Shown: positions 9,601-20,023, numbered from the stretch's first letter. The stretch is 64,000 nt of DNA from Oegoconia quadripuncta (GCA_949316235.1 OX438745.1:6329001-6393000), one strand, 5' to 3'. Notes: generated by a model not told the origin, from the letters alone. Translations and numbers: made by a program.

Positions 9601-11220
9601 TTATTTAGGGATTTTTATCCATCAGGACTTGGCAACCCCATCGTAAATTAAACTAAGTAATCCTAAACATACCTAAAGTTATATACTAAGTAATTATCCC
9701 CCTCTCTCCTCCTCTGCAAAAACAATAGGTGTTCAATTAGTTTCAACTATTCTTGAAGATAGCCAATTAAAAATATTAATCATATAAAATTTTGATAATC
9801 TAAAATATAATCTTACGAGGATTTTCTATATTTTCAACTTATAGTTATTTCATCGTGAAATGCCCCAAATATATTATCTAATCTGTGCTACCGTTCGTCT
9901 TCACCAGCTTCCGAGTAAGTAAAGCCGGAAATATGAGAGCGTAGTCATGAGATGATTTACTATAAATTATGTTGCGAAAACTACTTTGCCTCTTCTAATT
10001 ACTTTAGAAAAACTATAAATTACGAACCTACTCTTAAATTTAATGAAATTATCTAAGCTTTGATTTCAAGAAATACATAATTTTGCATAAACCAGCTAAG
10101 AATTCGATCTAACTGACAAACAACAATAATTCTTCACGCGCCAAAATATTCAATTGTTTTTTTTTAATCAAATTCGAATTTTAAATAAAACCTTCGATAA
10201 GTTACGTCCGTGGCTGCCATGTTTCGGAGTAAAAGAATAGTTTAATATTTAAATTGCACGGTAGAGCATTGCACGATTGCATGAGTTTTCAGATAACAAT
10301 TCGGCCGACATTATAAGGACTTCTACACGATTTGTTAGATGTATCAGTATATTTATTTTCTTGTATCAAAATTTCCGATCGCCTTCTTTCCCTACAAACA
10401 AATTTTCTGATACAACTATGCCGGCCAATGCTCGCATGTATTTGTTGACGATTGTCAAAATAATGGTCAAAACTCCAAGCATGTTTGACAAAACGTTGCA
10501 CGCGACAAACGATTTCATGCTAGGGGGCTGATTAGTTTACTTATACTTTATTTCGAGATCCGCTCGAATGAAGTCGCAAGTAGAAAACGTAGGTCCTAGT
10601 ACCTATTAGTTCTAAAAGTTTGAAATTCAAATGTTTGTAGTTACGCATTCGTATCTTAAAAAACGTAACTGGCTGTAAGAAATAGAGTATATATTTTATG
10701 TATCTCTGCAATAAAAGGGTCTTGGGATACTTGGAGATAACTACGTATATATTTCTGTCCGTATGACTTATCGACAGTCTTTCGTTATAGACTCGGCTTG
10801 TTAGTGAGGTGATATGTTGTTTTAGTACCCGAAGGTACAAGAAGTTGACATCATGCTGAGAGACAGAACTCCTAGATATTTGTAAATTACAGTGAACAGA
10901 AAACTATAATTAAAATTAAAGTTTTCCCTTTTTCTCATTCTGCAATAAAATTTATTTATTAAAATGGAAAGGCAGGGTTTATTTTGCGTTTTCAAATACC
11001 TTGACTTCGGTTAACCCAGGGAAATTATTACGTTTCTTATCAGTAAGATGATGGAACGGGATGAAATTTTTTTTTCTCGACGACTTCCGATATATTTTCC
11101 AAATCCGTGAATGCAATTAGTAAAAACTCCAAAAATTAGGGTAAGTGTCCTAAGTACGACTTTTTTGTCGCTAAAATGATTCTGGGAGTTCCCTTACGTG
11201 ACCCATCTCAACTTTGTAAC
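9600..11220. other. Mostly unique AT-rich DNA
   Basis: Holds the small minus-strand frame at 10366-10518. A donor-like GTAAGT follows a short open frame at about 9934. Neither is enough for a gene call. The minus frame 10541-10840 has no recognisable motif. Confidence 0.3.
10366..10518 (-). CDS. Small open frame with one predicted membrane segment
   Basis: Fifty codons, ATG at 10518. The product starts MKSFVACNVLSNMLGVLTII and has a hydrophobic run at about residues 8-25, then a charged tail ending GKEGDRKF. A pyrimidine-rich AG (CCCCCTAG) sits just before the ATG, so it could also be an exon. No family recognised, no poly-A signal and no paired exon found. Could be chance. Confidence 0.15.
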   Translation of the reverse strand: MKSFVACNVLSNMLGVLTIILTIVNKYMRALAGIVVSENLFVGKEGDRKF

Positions 11221-11226
11221 CCTATA

Positions 11227-11494
11227 CAGGGCGTCCCAAAGTTATGGGACATGAAGGGGAAGTACCTTAAATATCGTAGATAGTGAATTTTGCTCAAAGA
11301 AGACTTTATGTTATTTTTAAAAGTTAGTAATTCTGCATTCATAGATTTTCTAAAAATTATTTGCTTCGGCTGGGAATCGAACCGACTCAAATGTGAAAAA
11401 AAAAACACCCTACTTTTATGATGCCAATCGAAAGAATAGCTAAAAAATAATAACTCTGCCTAAGTAACATAGTATTTTAAAAGAAAGGAACAAC
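11227..11494. repeat. Left terminal inverted repeat of the mariner element
   Basis: Complement of 13079-13346. The tip holds its own small palindrome, GTCCCA...TGGGAC. The arm also contains the reverse of a tRNA B-box-like motif (GGAATCGAACC, 11372-11382). Confidence 0.9.
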
Positions 11495-11572
11495 GTGAAA
11501 TTAATCATTTTAATCAAATAAAAAACATACATGAAACTGCCGTAGTCAATTAAGTAGGTATTTTTTTGTAAA

Positions 11573-12634
11573 TTAATTAATTAAATGCTCAAAATGTGAT
11601 CCCTCTTGTCTTACGCAAATCGCCAATCTTTTAATGAGCCCGCTGCCTGTTGATTTTCTAATCATTTTATGGTGAACACTCGATGTGATATGGCACAATT
11701 CTGTTTGCAACTCGCCTACGTTCTCGTATCGCTTTTTGTATAGCATATCTTTCACGTATCCCCAAAAGAAGAAATCTAATGGTGTGAGGTCCGGGGATCT
11801 GGCCGGCCATCTAATCGGTCCATTTGTACCAATCCATGTAGGAAAACATTCATTTAGAAAATCTGCTGCTCTCCGACTATTATGAGCCGGAGCTCCATCT
11901 TGTTGGAAAATTAAGTTTTCTTGCTCCGCCGCGGAATGGTTTCTTATCTTATCCCTTAAAATTTGAAGTATTCCTAAATACTTTTCTGTGTTCAAGGTTC
12001 CTTGGTAAAAATGGATTAAGAAAACCCGGTTTTTTAAAAGTCCGCACCAACAGTTGAGTGAAAAACGCACTTGGTTATTAGTTTCAGTCACTCGTAGGGG
12101 ATTTTCTTTAGACCAAATACGATTATTGTTGCGGTTATACATACCGTTATTGCTAAAGTTAGATTCGTCTGTCCAAATAATATTATCCAAAAAATTTGGA
12201 TCTTCGAGCAATCGTGCCTGGATATCAAGACAGAAATTTTTTCTCCTTTCTGTATCGCCCGGAAGTAATTTTTGAACCAATCGTCCTTCAACATAACTCT
12301 TAAAACCGTGTTTTTTTAATACACGGTGTATTTTACTTTTTGAAACTCCAATTTCATGTTCTCCTTCTCTCACCGATGCTTTCGGAAAAGCCGAAAAGTA
12401 AATTAAAATACCAAGTTCTTCGTCGTTGATCGTATGGTTTTCTTGCTGTGGTTCTCTTGGGCGTTTATCGAAACGTCCCAGAGTTTTCAAATTGTTCACA
12501 AGCCTTTTCAAAACTTTACGAGACGGTATTTGTCTATCAGGATATTTTACGCCATACCACCGCAAACTTCTAGAGATATCTTTATCGTTCAAAAAATATG
12601 CTTCCATTAGATCAAAACTTACTTGATATGCCAT
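11573..12634 (-). CDS. Mariner-type DDE transposase, intact, 353 aa
   Basis: Cut-and-paste transposase that would act in the nucleus on its own terminal repeats. The N-terminal 110 residues hold two helix-turn-helix-like segments (about 5-50 and 84-111, the second with REGEHEIGVSKSKIHRVLKK). The catalytic triad is visible: Asp156 in IIWTDESNF, Asp246 in FQQDGAPAH, and Asp287 in ARSPDLTPLDFFFWG. Forty residues separate the second and third Asp, so it is DD40D by count, unlike classical DD34D mariners and DD34E Tc1. The downstream WPARSPDLTPLDFF block is typical of the superfamily in insects. No frameshift or stop is seen. The start at 12634 is the first Met of the frame; length is normal for the superfamily. 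Which named clade it belongs to needs an alignment. Confidence 0.95.
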   Translation of the reverse strand: MAYQVSFDLMEAYFLNDKDISRSLRWYGVKYPDRQIPSRKVLKRLVNNLKTLGRFDKRPREPQQENHTINDEELGILIYFSAFPKASVREGEHEIGVSKSKIHRVLKKHGFKSYVEGRLVQKLLPGDTERRKNFCLDIQARLLEDPNFLDNIIWTDESNFSNNGMYNRNNNRIWSKENPLRVTETNNQVRFSLNCWCGLLKNRVFLIHFYQGTLNTEKYLGILQILRDKIRNHSAAEQENLIFQQDGAPAHNSRRAADFLNECFPTWIGTNGPIRWPARSPDLTPLDFFFWGYVKDMLYKKRYENVGELQTELCHITSSVHHKMIRKSTGSGLIKRLAICVRQEGSHFEHLIN

Positions 12635-13078
12635 GTTCGCAATAAATTAACACAATAACACTTGTGTAAGTGAATTGAGACTAAACAGATCAATATCCGA
12701 AAAACAAACGCTCGCACATACTGTTCCATTTTCAAATTTAAGAACAACATTTAAAAATATCACTTCTTTTTAAAATATCTTAAAAAGTATGCATTCAAAC
12801 AAACGCTGTCATAAACTGTTCCATTTTCAAATTATAAATTATTTATTTTTGTTTTTAATTTGCCTTCTGTCTAGCTTACAGAGGACGTATTGAAATACAA
12901 GTTTTATCATTTCATCTACACGTGCACTTATAATAAGGAAAACTATGTTAGTACCTATTTTATGAAGTGGGTACTTATTTACGAATAATCAATGCTATCT
13001 TTGGAATGATAATATCGCTACTTTTCGAACGTCGTCGGCAATAAATAACTTTCTTGAAATTTGACTCAATCATTTTAT
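12635..13078. other. Non-coding right part of the mariner element
   Basis: Contains a repeated block, ACTGTTCCATTTTCAAATT, at 12720 and 12816, plus repeated ACAAACGCT motifs. These could be internal transposase-binding or promoter repeats for the minus-strand gene. Function is inferred. Confidence 0.5.
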
Positions 13079-13346
13079 GTTGTTCCTTTCTTTTAAAATA
13101 CTATGTTACTTAGGCAGAGTTATTATTTTTTAGCTATTCTTTCGATTGGCATCATAAAAGTAGGGTGTTTTTTTTTTCACATTTAAGTCGGTTCGATTCC
13201 CAGCCGAAGCAAATAATTTTTAGAAAATCTATGAATGCAGAATTACTAACTTTTAAAAATAACATAAAGTCTTCTTTGAGCAAAATTCACTATCTACAAT
13301 ATTTAAGGTACTTCCCCTTCATGTCCCATAACTTTGGGACGCCCTG
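13079..13346. repeat. Right terminal inverted repeat of the mariner element
   Basis: Partner of 11227-11494. On the plus strand it carries GGTTCGATTCC at 13190-13200 followed by CAGCCGAAGC, which resembles the T-arm and B-box of a tRNA. Confidence 0.9.
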
Positions 13347-13396
13347 TATACATATAATCCAACTAATATTACAATTTTTTTTTATCCTTGAACATA

Positions 13397-13640
13397 CACA
13401 CAATACTATCTAGTTCCACTTTAAGCAACTATAGGCTTGTGTTGTGGATACCAGACGGTTGATATACTACATAAATACATATTTTTTTTGTAAATAAATA
13501 CTTATTATAAATGAAAACATCTATAACTCGGGTACACATGTCCGTATTCATCATACAAACATATGCCCCTAGCGGGATTCGAACCCGCGACCATGTGGTA
13601 TAGTGGTCAGAGTTTCTAAGCACTACACCAAACAGGTCAA
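13397..13640 (-). mobile_element. SINE-B copy
   Basis: Minus-strand head with B-box GGTTCGAATCCCGCTAGGGG and body ATCCATAACTCGGG in reverse. The tail lies toward 13397. It abuts the mariner element. The head differs slightly from the best copy at 24982. Confidence 0.8.
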
Positions 13641-13649
13641 ATGCCAAAC

Positions 13650-14040
13650 TTTGTATGTTTCTTTGTTTGATAAATAACGGGAAAACAGATTTGAATGATA
13701 TTTGCTACACAGGTACTTTTTATCCCTATAAAGCGAGTAGTTGCTACGAAATAAACGAATTGCCTATATCAAACAAATTACACACGCGGGCAAAGACACG
13801 GGTTCTAGTAATTTATAATGTCGTATAATGTTTCAATTTCAATTTTTTATTTGGGAAACTTACAGTACATTATAAAACACTATATTAAAGTAATTATAGA
13901 TAGATCATAGACCAAATTGTTTCCACAGATAGGTAGGTAACATATTAAGTATGAATGGTGTACACAGAGAAGGGATTGAGATATTTCTAAATAATTGTAG
14001 TAATAAAGCGTTTAAGAGGAACAGAGTAGGTTGGTGTTAG
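13650..14040. other. Old repeat debris
   Basis: 13680-13810 resembles a decayed repeat H (TTTTTATCCCTATAAAGCGA). There is nothing coding. Confidence 0.3.
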
Positions 14041-14047
14041 GTTTTAA

Positions 14048-14095
14048 ACGCTTTTTTTTTGCTTTGTTTGTAAGGACAAACAAAGCAAAAAAAGA
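14048..14095. repeat. Short perfect hairpin
   Basis: TTTTTTGCTTTGTTTGT, a 4-base loop AAGG, then ACAAACAAAGCAAAAAA. A stem of about 17 bp next to A-rich DNA. Confidence 0.7.
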
Positions 14096-14470
14096 AAAAA
14101 AAAAAATTAAAAATAGTAGATAATAAATCAGACATCACAAAATTCCACTATAACATTATACTTAATGTATATTTAGAGAAGGAATATAAGGGATTACAAT
14201 CTCAGCATTACGCGTAGGGAGCGGAGTTGAATAAACTAATTTGTAAAATTTGTAGTTTTGTTATAATACCTACCTAGTAAGATTTTATAAAATTCAAATC
14301 AATCCAGAAGGGTGTGGTGTTGTAAATATGTGTCTTAAAGTGTGTATACGTGTGACAGTGTGGAGTGTATGTGCAGTGGTGTTTTCGTGATATAGTTAAT
14401 AAATAGCCAACAAAAAATTCATTATAGTATCTAATTAAAATAGGTGATACTGTCTAACCCAGTTGTTTAT

Positions 14471-14950
14471 TTATTTATTGGAAAAGTCTTTGAAATACCG
14501 TTTTATTTTGTATAGATTTACATTAAATATATCTAGTTCCGAGAATTTTTTGTTATATAATTTACATGTACGTCTTATAAAACTATTCTTCGTATAATTC
14601 GTGCGGGAGTAAGGCACAGAGAATAAGTCTCTGCATCTGGTTGTACGACTGCCACAACGGAAGAGAACCTGAGATAGAAGGTGGGGTGAGTTGACGTGGC
14701 CCTTAATCAACTTAAAGAGGAACGTGAGGTCTCGTGCTTCACGGCGGTGTTTTTTGTTTTGTATGTTTCTCCTTTTACAGAAAACTGTGCTGCTTAGACC
14801 GAGTCGGTCAGATTGTATTAGGTTCCTTTGTACTGAGCGTATTGCCCCTACTACGCACACTCGAAGATTCCTATTACGCAAGAAAATCTGCCATACATTA
14901 TGAATGCCTAGCGACGTCACTGAGGAGACTTTCTTCTTCTATTACCTAGA
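14471..14950 (-). pseudogene. CR1/jockey-like LINE ORF2 C-terminal fragment
   Basis: The minus-strand frame is open for at least 149 codons. It contains REARDLTFLFKLIKGHVNSP, LFSVPYSRTNYTKNSF and RRTCKLYN, the order found at the C-terminal end of CR1/jockey-type reverse transcriptases (FxxP-R-RT-Y-NSF pattern). The frame continues upstream of 14920 without an ATG, so it is a 5'-truncated piece. The LINE is oriented to the left. Confidence 0.75.
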
Positions 14951-14959
14951 CGGCCCACG

Positions 14960-15650
14960 GGGAATCTTAGGGCCGTATTTCAGATAGCGTAGATCTGCGC
15001 TTGAGCATAGTTAGAAAGATTTATTAACACGTGAAACTCGGCGCACCTCTCTCAAGTGAGTACTGCTTGAGTATCCACGTGCATGTCAGATCTCAAGTTA
15101 GGTTTAATAAAGTTGTAACTATTTTATAGGATGGTCGACGTAGTAGGGCCATGAAGTGTCGCAAGCATTCCCCATTCGCCAACACTATTCGTATGTCGTC
15201 ACTCCCGGACTGACGCTGCGTCAATATTTGCCTTCCCGCCTTTGAAGTAGCTCGCTGTCGCAGATGATCAACGCAAATACAGTAGGGTTGTCACAAAGAA
15301 GATTGTTATAATACTCGTGTGTGGGATTGCATTCAAATTTGACCTTGAATGACGATCACAACAACCAGTCCTTTTGGGGTTCAGTTGTCAACAAGGAAGT
15401 TTCATGAACACGAACCCGGAACACTTGTGGATGTGTGTACGCACGTGTGTACGGTTCGGATATTTCTAAAAATTATTTATCCAATTTATTTATTTGTTTA
15501 TTTTGATATGCTGTGAAACTGAATAGCACAACTGAATAGCATCTGTGAATAGCATCTTTGACTAACTTTTTAGAATTATACTGCATCTGGTTGTAATTTA
15601 TTTTAATAAAGTGTTAATGGCTTCACCACGCGCTTGATCAAGGTTTCTAA
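14960..15650. other. Mostly unique DNA
   Basis: 14968-15113 is bounded by GGGCCGTATTT and a weak inverted match, and may be a decayed relative of the small inverted-repeat element at 22864. A tandem AACTGAATAGCA block sits at 15524-15556. No gene seen. Confidence 0.3.
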
Positions 15651-15653
15651 CTT

Positions 15654-15712
15654 CATTGTCAAAATTACATACATACATACATAATGTCACGCCTCTTTCC
15701 CGTAGGGGTAGG
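15654..15712 (+). repeat. LINE/SINE 3'-end fragment with (CATA)n
   Basis: ACATACATACATACATAATG followed by TCACGCCTCTTTCCCGTAGG, a motif I recall from many lepidopteran retroelement ends. Confidence 0.5.
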
Positions 15713-15959
15713 CAGAGACCACAGACTTCCACTTGTCAAAATTAGTATAATATTATTTTGGTATTTTTTATTACACAGAAATGTAACAGTAAATGCATCG
15801 TGTACTAAATATAATATATAGCATTAATTAATATATTTTTAGGGTAAATTATTTTGTAATGCTACTAACTATATTTAGATACTTATTGTAATAACTGTAT
15901 CTAATATTGTTAGACTTACTTTAGGTATATTCAACTTTTGGTGTAAAATTAAACCAATT

Positions 15960-16098
15960 TTGTACTACTGTCTATATCTTCGAAATAGTAACCTGTGGAT
16001 AACATTGCTGGTTGTACAATGATCCACATCATTTTGTAAGACTAGATTAAGTATATAAATTGTGCAACTGTTTGTTGTCCTTAATAAAATAAAATAAA
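15960..16098 (+). repeat. LINE 3' UTR with AAATA-type tail
   Basis: TTTGTTGTCCTTAATAAAAT followed by repeated TAAAA units. Typical of a LINE 3' terminus. No coding part is left. Confidence 0.5.
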
Positions 16099-16104
16099 AA
16101 CACG

Positions 16105-16245
16105 TGACACCAGAATGCTCACTTAAAATATCGAATAACTCTTAAACTACAGTGGCACTATTTCTTCCTTTGGGCACTATTTGGCACCATTTCACCACAG
16201 GTTTTTGACATCGTCAAAATAGCTGTATTCCACTTTGTGTATTCA
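16105..16245 (+). mobile_element. Repeat X copy 1
   Basis: CCAGAATGCTCACTTAAAAT to TATTCCACTTTGTGTATTC. Other copies are at 17200 (split by a LINE), 22798 (reverse, split by a small element) and 28581. Confidence 0.7.
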
Positions 16246-16875
16246 AGCATCACGCACTTGGCGGTTGGGTGTTTTGGTATAGATGTCTTTTGGTGGAAAG
16301 TCCCTTAGACGGGTGTCCCCACGAGAAGAGACGGGTTGGTCTTATTACGTGCTTTGTATACTTGGATGATATTATTATATGTTCAATTTCTTGGGGCTTT
16401 TCTAAATTTTCAAAATTTATGATGAACTGGATAACCACAATTCCACCTGATGGAAAATGTGTGGTCGGAGATGAAACACGCGACGACACGTGCTTATAGT
16501 AAACGCCTATTCTCCCCGCTCTTACATATCCCAAGATTGCTTACCCAAGAAGCCTTCACTATCTCCTACAAATTAAACTATGCTATATTCGACGCAATGA
16601 TATAGTGTATGTACCAAAAATGTAATAAAACCGACTAAGTGCGTTCGACCCATGCACAATGTAGAGTCCCTAAAATACAAAATTTTTTGGAGTCCTTAGG
16701 GATGTCAATTTATCTCGCTGAATAACAATTTTATACAAATCATCAACTGCCTTACACATCCCTACTGTTATGTACTCACTGGGAGAGGGTAAGGGCCATA
16801 ATCCAACACACCTCTGTAGGCCACCGATTTGGCTTAACGACTGCCTTCAATTGAACAACAATAACAACATTCTGA

Positions 16876-17009
16876 AGAGCCTATTACACCATCCTAAATT
16901 CAGACAGTAATTCTGCATACATTGCTGGGAGGCTTTGTTCTGTTAATTCAAATATCCTTACTTCAACCAGCAATGTATGCCGTAGTAGTCTCTGAATTTA
17001 GGTAATAGG
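16876..17009. repeat. Imperfect foldback repeat
   Basis: CCTATTACACCATCCTAAAT...CATACATTGCTGG is mirrored by CCAGCAATGTATGCC...CTGAATTTAGGTAATAGGCC. The arms are about 50 bp and the loop about 30 bp. Probably a small inverted-repeat element. Confidence 0.65.
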
Positions 17010-17199
17010 CCAAGTCTGCTCCCAAGCAGCAAATTATCGACAAAAAGTCCGTCGACTGCGCAGCTCCTTTTCGCAAAGACATCTGAATAACGGGGTTTGG
17101 CATATTTCTGTGGTACTGTATACATATGCACAGTTTTCTGAGATAAAAATTAGTCACAGGTAAAGCAGTCTCTGCGTATGAGAAATGAAGATCCTAGCA

Positions 17200-17325
17200 A
17201 CACCAGAATGCTCACTTAAAATATTTAATATCTCTTAAAGTGCAGCGGTTCAAATTTTTTCTTTGGGTACTAATTAAACACAATTTTTTGGCATTTTCAA
17301 AATAGCTGAATTCAACTTTGAGTAT
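17200..17325 (+). mobile_element. Repeat X copy 2, left part
   Basis: Starts CACCAGAATGCTCACTTAAA and continues to AACTTTGAGTAT, the duplicated target of the LINE that splits it. It shows X was present before the LINE arrived. Confidence 0.75.
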
Positions 17326-18725
17326 GCAGACTCTATATATCGTTGATAAGGAGTAGATTTGATTATGGCTGCTTTCTTTACGACAATAGTGCGAAAACAC
17401 ACGTTTCCAAATTAGATAAAATCCAGAATCAAGCATTGAGGGTCATAGGGGGGTTTATTAAGAGCTCACCAATACATGTTATGGAAAGCGAAACTAGTAT
17501 ACCTCCTCTATATATAAGAAGACAGTATTTAGCTTATAAGTTCTGCTTAAGAGCTCAGTCATGGTCTAATAATATAACTACGAATTTAATCGGTGAACTT
17601 GGCGCTCTGTGTCAAATCAGGTACTGGATAAATAAAAAGAAACCACTACTTGCATTGTCATATAATGAAACGAAGGTCAATAATGTTCAATCATCTGATC
17701 CTCTTGAGATGTTTAGTTTAAATACATGGACTACTTATATAAATATTAAAGAAATCATAGAAGTTAATTTAAAATCTGTCAAAAAGGCCAAAGACGAATA
17801 TGAACCCAATTTCCTAAAATTCAATGTTGTTAACGAAATACAGGAAAAATATCATGATTGGCACAAAATATATACCGATGGGTCAAAGAGTGCTGATGGT
17901 TTGGGAGCGGCATTTTATGATGCTAATCGGAATCATTCAGAAATATTCAAAATTACTTATACAGTATCCATTATGTCTCTGGAGCTTATAGCAATTTCAA
18001 AAGCAGTGTCGTATGCTGAAAGTCATCATTTGAAAAAATGTGTCATTTTCTCAGATAGCAGAAGTGCCTTGCAGCATATAACTCGTTGTGTATCTGGATA
18101 CAGAGGTACATCGACAGCCTATAACATTCTCAAAATGATCCATGAATTTGAGCAAAATAATGCTGAGCTGAAATTGCAATGGATTCCAGCGCATATAGGA
18201 ATAAAGGGTAACGAAGAGGCTGATCGAATGGCGAAATTAGCATGCTCAAATTTAGATGTGACAGTAGTTAATTTATTACCTGTTTATTCGGAAGTCCTCC
18301 CAAAATTTAAAGATGTTAGTTATTCAAATTGGAAGGAATATTTTGATCGTCGTTCGTTAGAAAAAGGCATTTGGTATAAAACTATCCAAGGTCAGCCTCT
18401 TCGGGTACCTTGGTTTGATGAAGTTAAGCTAAGTAGGCGATTAATTAAGTTAGCTGTTAGACTACGTTCTGGGCACTATCCATCAAACAAGTTTGGATAT
18501 CTGATGAAAAGAACTGACACTCCTAACTGTGAAGTCTGTGGAGTGGTTGAAGATGTCCAACACATGTTGATGGAATGTGCTAGAAACCGAAATGAAAGAG
18601 ATACACTGATGAGACAATTAAAGCTGAGTCAATACGCTGTAGGTTTGGCTCAATCAATTTTGGGTAAACCTGGATCAATAGCGGCCAGATTATTATATAA
18701 TATGTTTGTATCTTCTCATCAGTGA
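17326..18725 (+). CDS. LINE ORF2 C-terminal half: RT thumb, RNase H, CCHC motif
   Basis: The frame is open from the truncation point through more than 460 codons to TGA. Numbering from the TTG at 17343: residues 1-60 are the reverse-transcriptase thumb (SRFDYGCFLYDN, QNQALRVIGG). A complete RNase H domain spans about 174-302 with the catalytic set Asp179 (YTDGS), Glu214 (SLELIA), Asp238 (FSDSR) and Asp294 (NEEAD), plus IPAHIGIKGN. A CX2CX7HX4C motif sits at 396-412. RNase H plus this C-terminal cysteine motif fits the I-like/R1-like side of the LINE tree; the exact clade is not determined. Endonuclease and RT fingers/palm are missing, so this copy cannot retrotranspose. Confidence 0.93.
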
Positions 18726-18817
18726 ATCTTGGTCAGGGTACGATGGGACTGTCATGTCTAGAAGGACTCAAGTCCCTAAATTAAATAAAGATTAAAAAAA
18801 AAAAAAAAAAAAAAAAA
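17326..18817 (+). mobile_element. 5'-truncated non-LTR retrotransposon, recent insertion
   Basis: Flanked by AACTTTGAGTAT on both sides (17314-17325, and ending at 18827 after the poly-A run). The 5' end begins inside ORF2. The 3' UTR is about 70 bp and the A-run at 18794-18817 is about 24 bases. The perfect 12-bp duplication, long A-tail and undamaged reading frame indicate a young insertion into repeat X. Confidence 0.92.
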
Positions 18818-18828
18818 CTTTGAGTATT

Positions 18829-18998
18829 GTATAATCAAACGTGGATCAAAACGAATCTAACGACGTCTTTGCTCTTCAAAACGTCGAGAGGTTAGGCTAC
18901 AGGATGTACCATAGACATCTACATACATACCTACTTACATTCATACACTCGAAAAACATTACCCTCCTTCCCATTTAGCTCTTGCTTCAGAGCAGTCG
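18829..18998 (-). mobile_element. Repeat Y partial copy
   Basis: GGATCAAAACGAATCTAACG and CACTCGAAAAACATTACCCT match the reverse of the full copy at 38506-38755. It ends at GCAGTCGACAAAA, a degraded terminal repeat. Confidence 0.65.
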
Positions 18999-19331
18999 AC
19001 AAAATATGTGCTAATTGTTAATTTAATCAAAATCGATTTAACTTTGATACGTTTGAGAGTTTAATATTAGATATTATCAGGGCCAAGGCCCGCCAAATAT
19101 ACTGTAAATAGGTAAACAAATCTTGCAGCAATGATCTTGCCCAGTAAAAAGTTCTGAAGCACTGACCGGAATGGATTTAGATTGAAATGGGTCGCATTTT
19201 TGGGTCACACCCTCTCGTACACTCCACAAAGAGTGTTTTGGTTCGAAAACAATAAAACCCGGCCAAGTGCAGCAGGGTCTCTCAGTCAGAATAAAAAAAA
19301 TACGTTAGTTTTGTAGTTGATTTATGTCATA
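18999..19331. other. No gene seen
   Basis: Only a short W-like end (AACCCGGCCAAGTGC, 19257-19271) is recognisable. Confidence 0.3.
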
Positions 19332-19557
19332 CTAGCTTTCGGCCCGCGGCTTCGCTACGTGGAATAACTTTTCGAGGAAATATGTTGTGAGTGAACTACT
19401 CACTTTATCGGGATAAAAATGCTGTCTTAATACAGGGTATGTTCTATCTATCTATATACCAAATTTCATCCAAATCCGTTCCTCCGTTTCGCCATGATTG
19501 AGCAACAAACAAACAAATAAACTTACAAACATCCAAACATTTATAATATTAGTTAGA
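19332..19557 (-). mobile_element. Repeat H copy 3, complete Helitron-like element
   Basis: Reads CTAGCTTTCGGCCCGCGGCT at the left and AATATTAGTTAGA at the right, the reverse of the H consensus. A and T flank the ends as required for Helitron-type insertion. Confidence 0.7.
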
Positions 19558-19576
19558 TTGTATAGTTTTTATGAAC

Positions 19577-19850
19577 TTATCGTGACGGTTTCACCACATA
19601 AAAAGAATAGAAGCAACTTATCTCTTCCCGTGAGTGTCGTAAAAGGCTACTGAGGGAGTATACATCACAAAAGATCTTAGACTCAGCGATGGGCTCAACC
19701 CCTGTCACGACGCATTTCTGTATTATATTGAAACGTTTACAGTGGATGTTGTTTAAAGAATTAAACTTTGGAACACCCAAACGTTTATGTTTGGGATGTC
19801 TCTGACCACCCCATTTAGGATAAAGGTCGTGACTTAATGAAAAGCTATTG
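19577..19850 (+). repeat. Repeat E copy 1
   Basis: Blocks AAGAATAGAAGCAACTTATC, TCTTCCCGTGAGTGTCGTAA and TTTGGGATGTCTCTGACCAC recur in the same order at 62311, 44350 and, reversed, at 54118, 41205, 47205 and 25480. It is an abundant dispersed element with no frame of its own. Confidence 0.65.
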
Positions 19851-20023
19851 CCAACATGTTGGTACACATAATTACCAATGTTTTTTTAAGAAACACACAT
19901 AACATTTTTTTGCCTCAAGTGAGAGAGGGGCCGCTCTGGAACCAGCGCTGTCAAATGCCATACGGCCATATTGGCAGCAAATGCTGTCGCCCAACCTTTT
20001 GCCATAAATATTTTTGTAATGTA

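Larger units (their letters stand above)
11227..13346 (-). mobile_element. Complete Tc1/mariner-superfamily transposon with long inverted repeats
   Basis: 2120 bp bounded by TA on both sides (11225-11226 and 13347-13348). The tips read CAGGGCGTCCCAAAG. The terminal inverted repeats are 268 bp (11227-11494 and 13079-13346), aligned without gaps and differing at two positions by eye. One intact transposase frame fills the left-centre on the minus strand, and about 440 bp of non-coding DNA lies between its start codon and the right repeat. Intact frame, near-identical repeats and a clean TA duplication all point to recent insertion. Tips of the CAGGG(T/C)GTCCCA type are known from insect mariner relatives. 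Confidence 0.93.

Noticed and set aside
9862..9934. Short plus-strand frame MPQIYYLICATVRLHQLP ending at GTAAGT
   Set aside because: The donor is good, but there is no promoter, acceptor partner or conservation evidence; likely chance.
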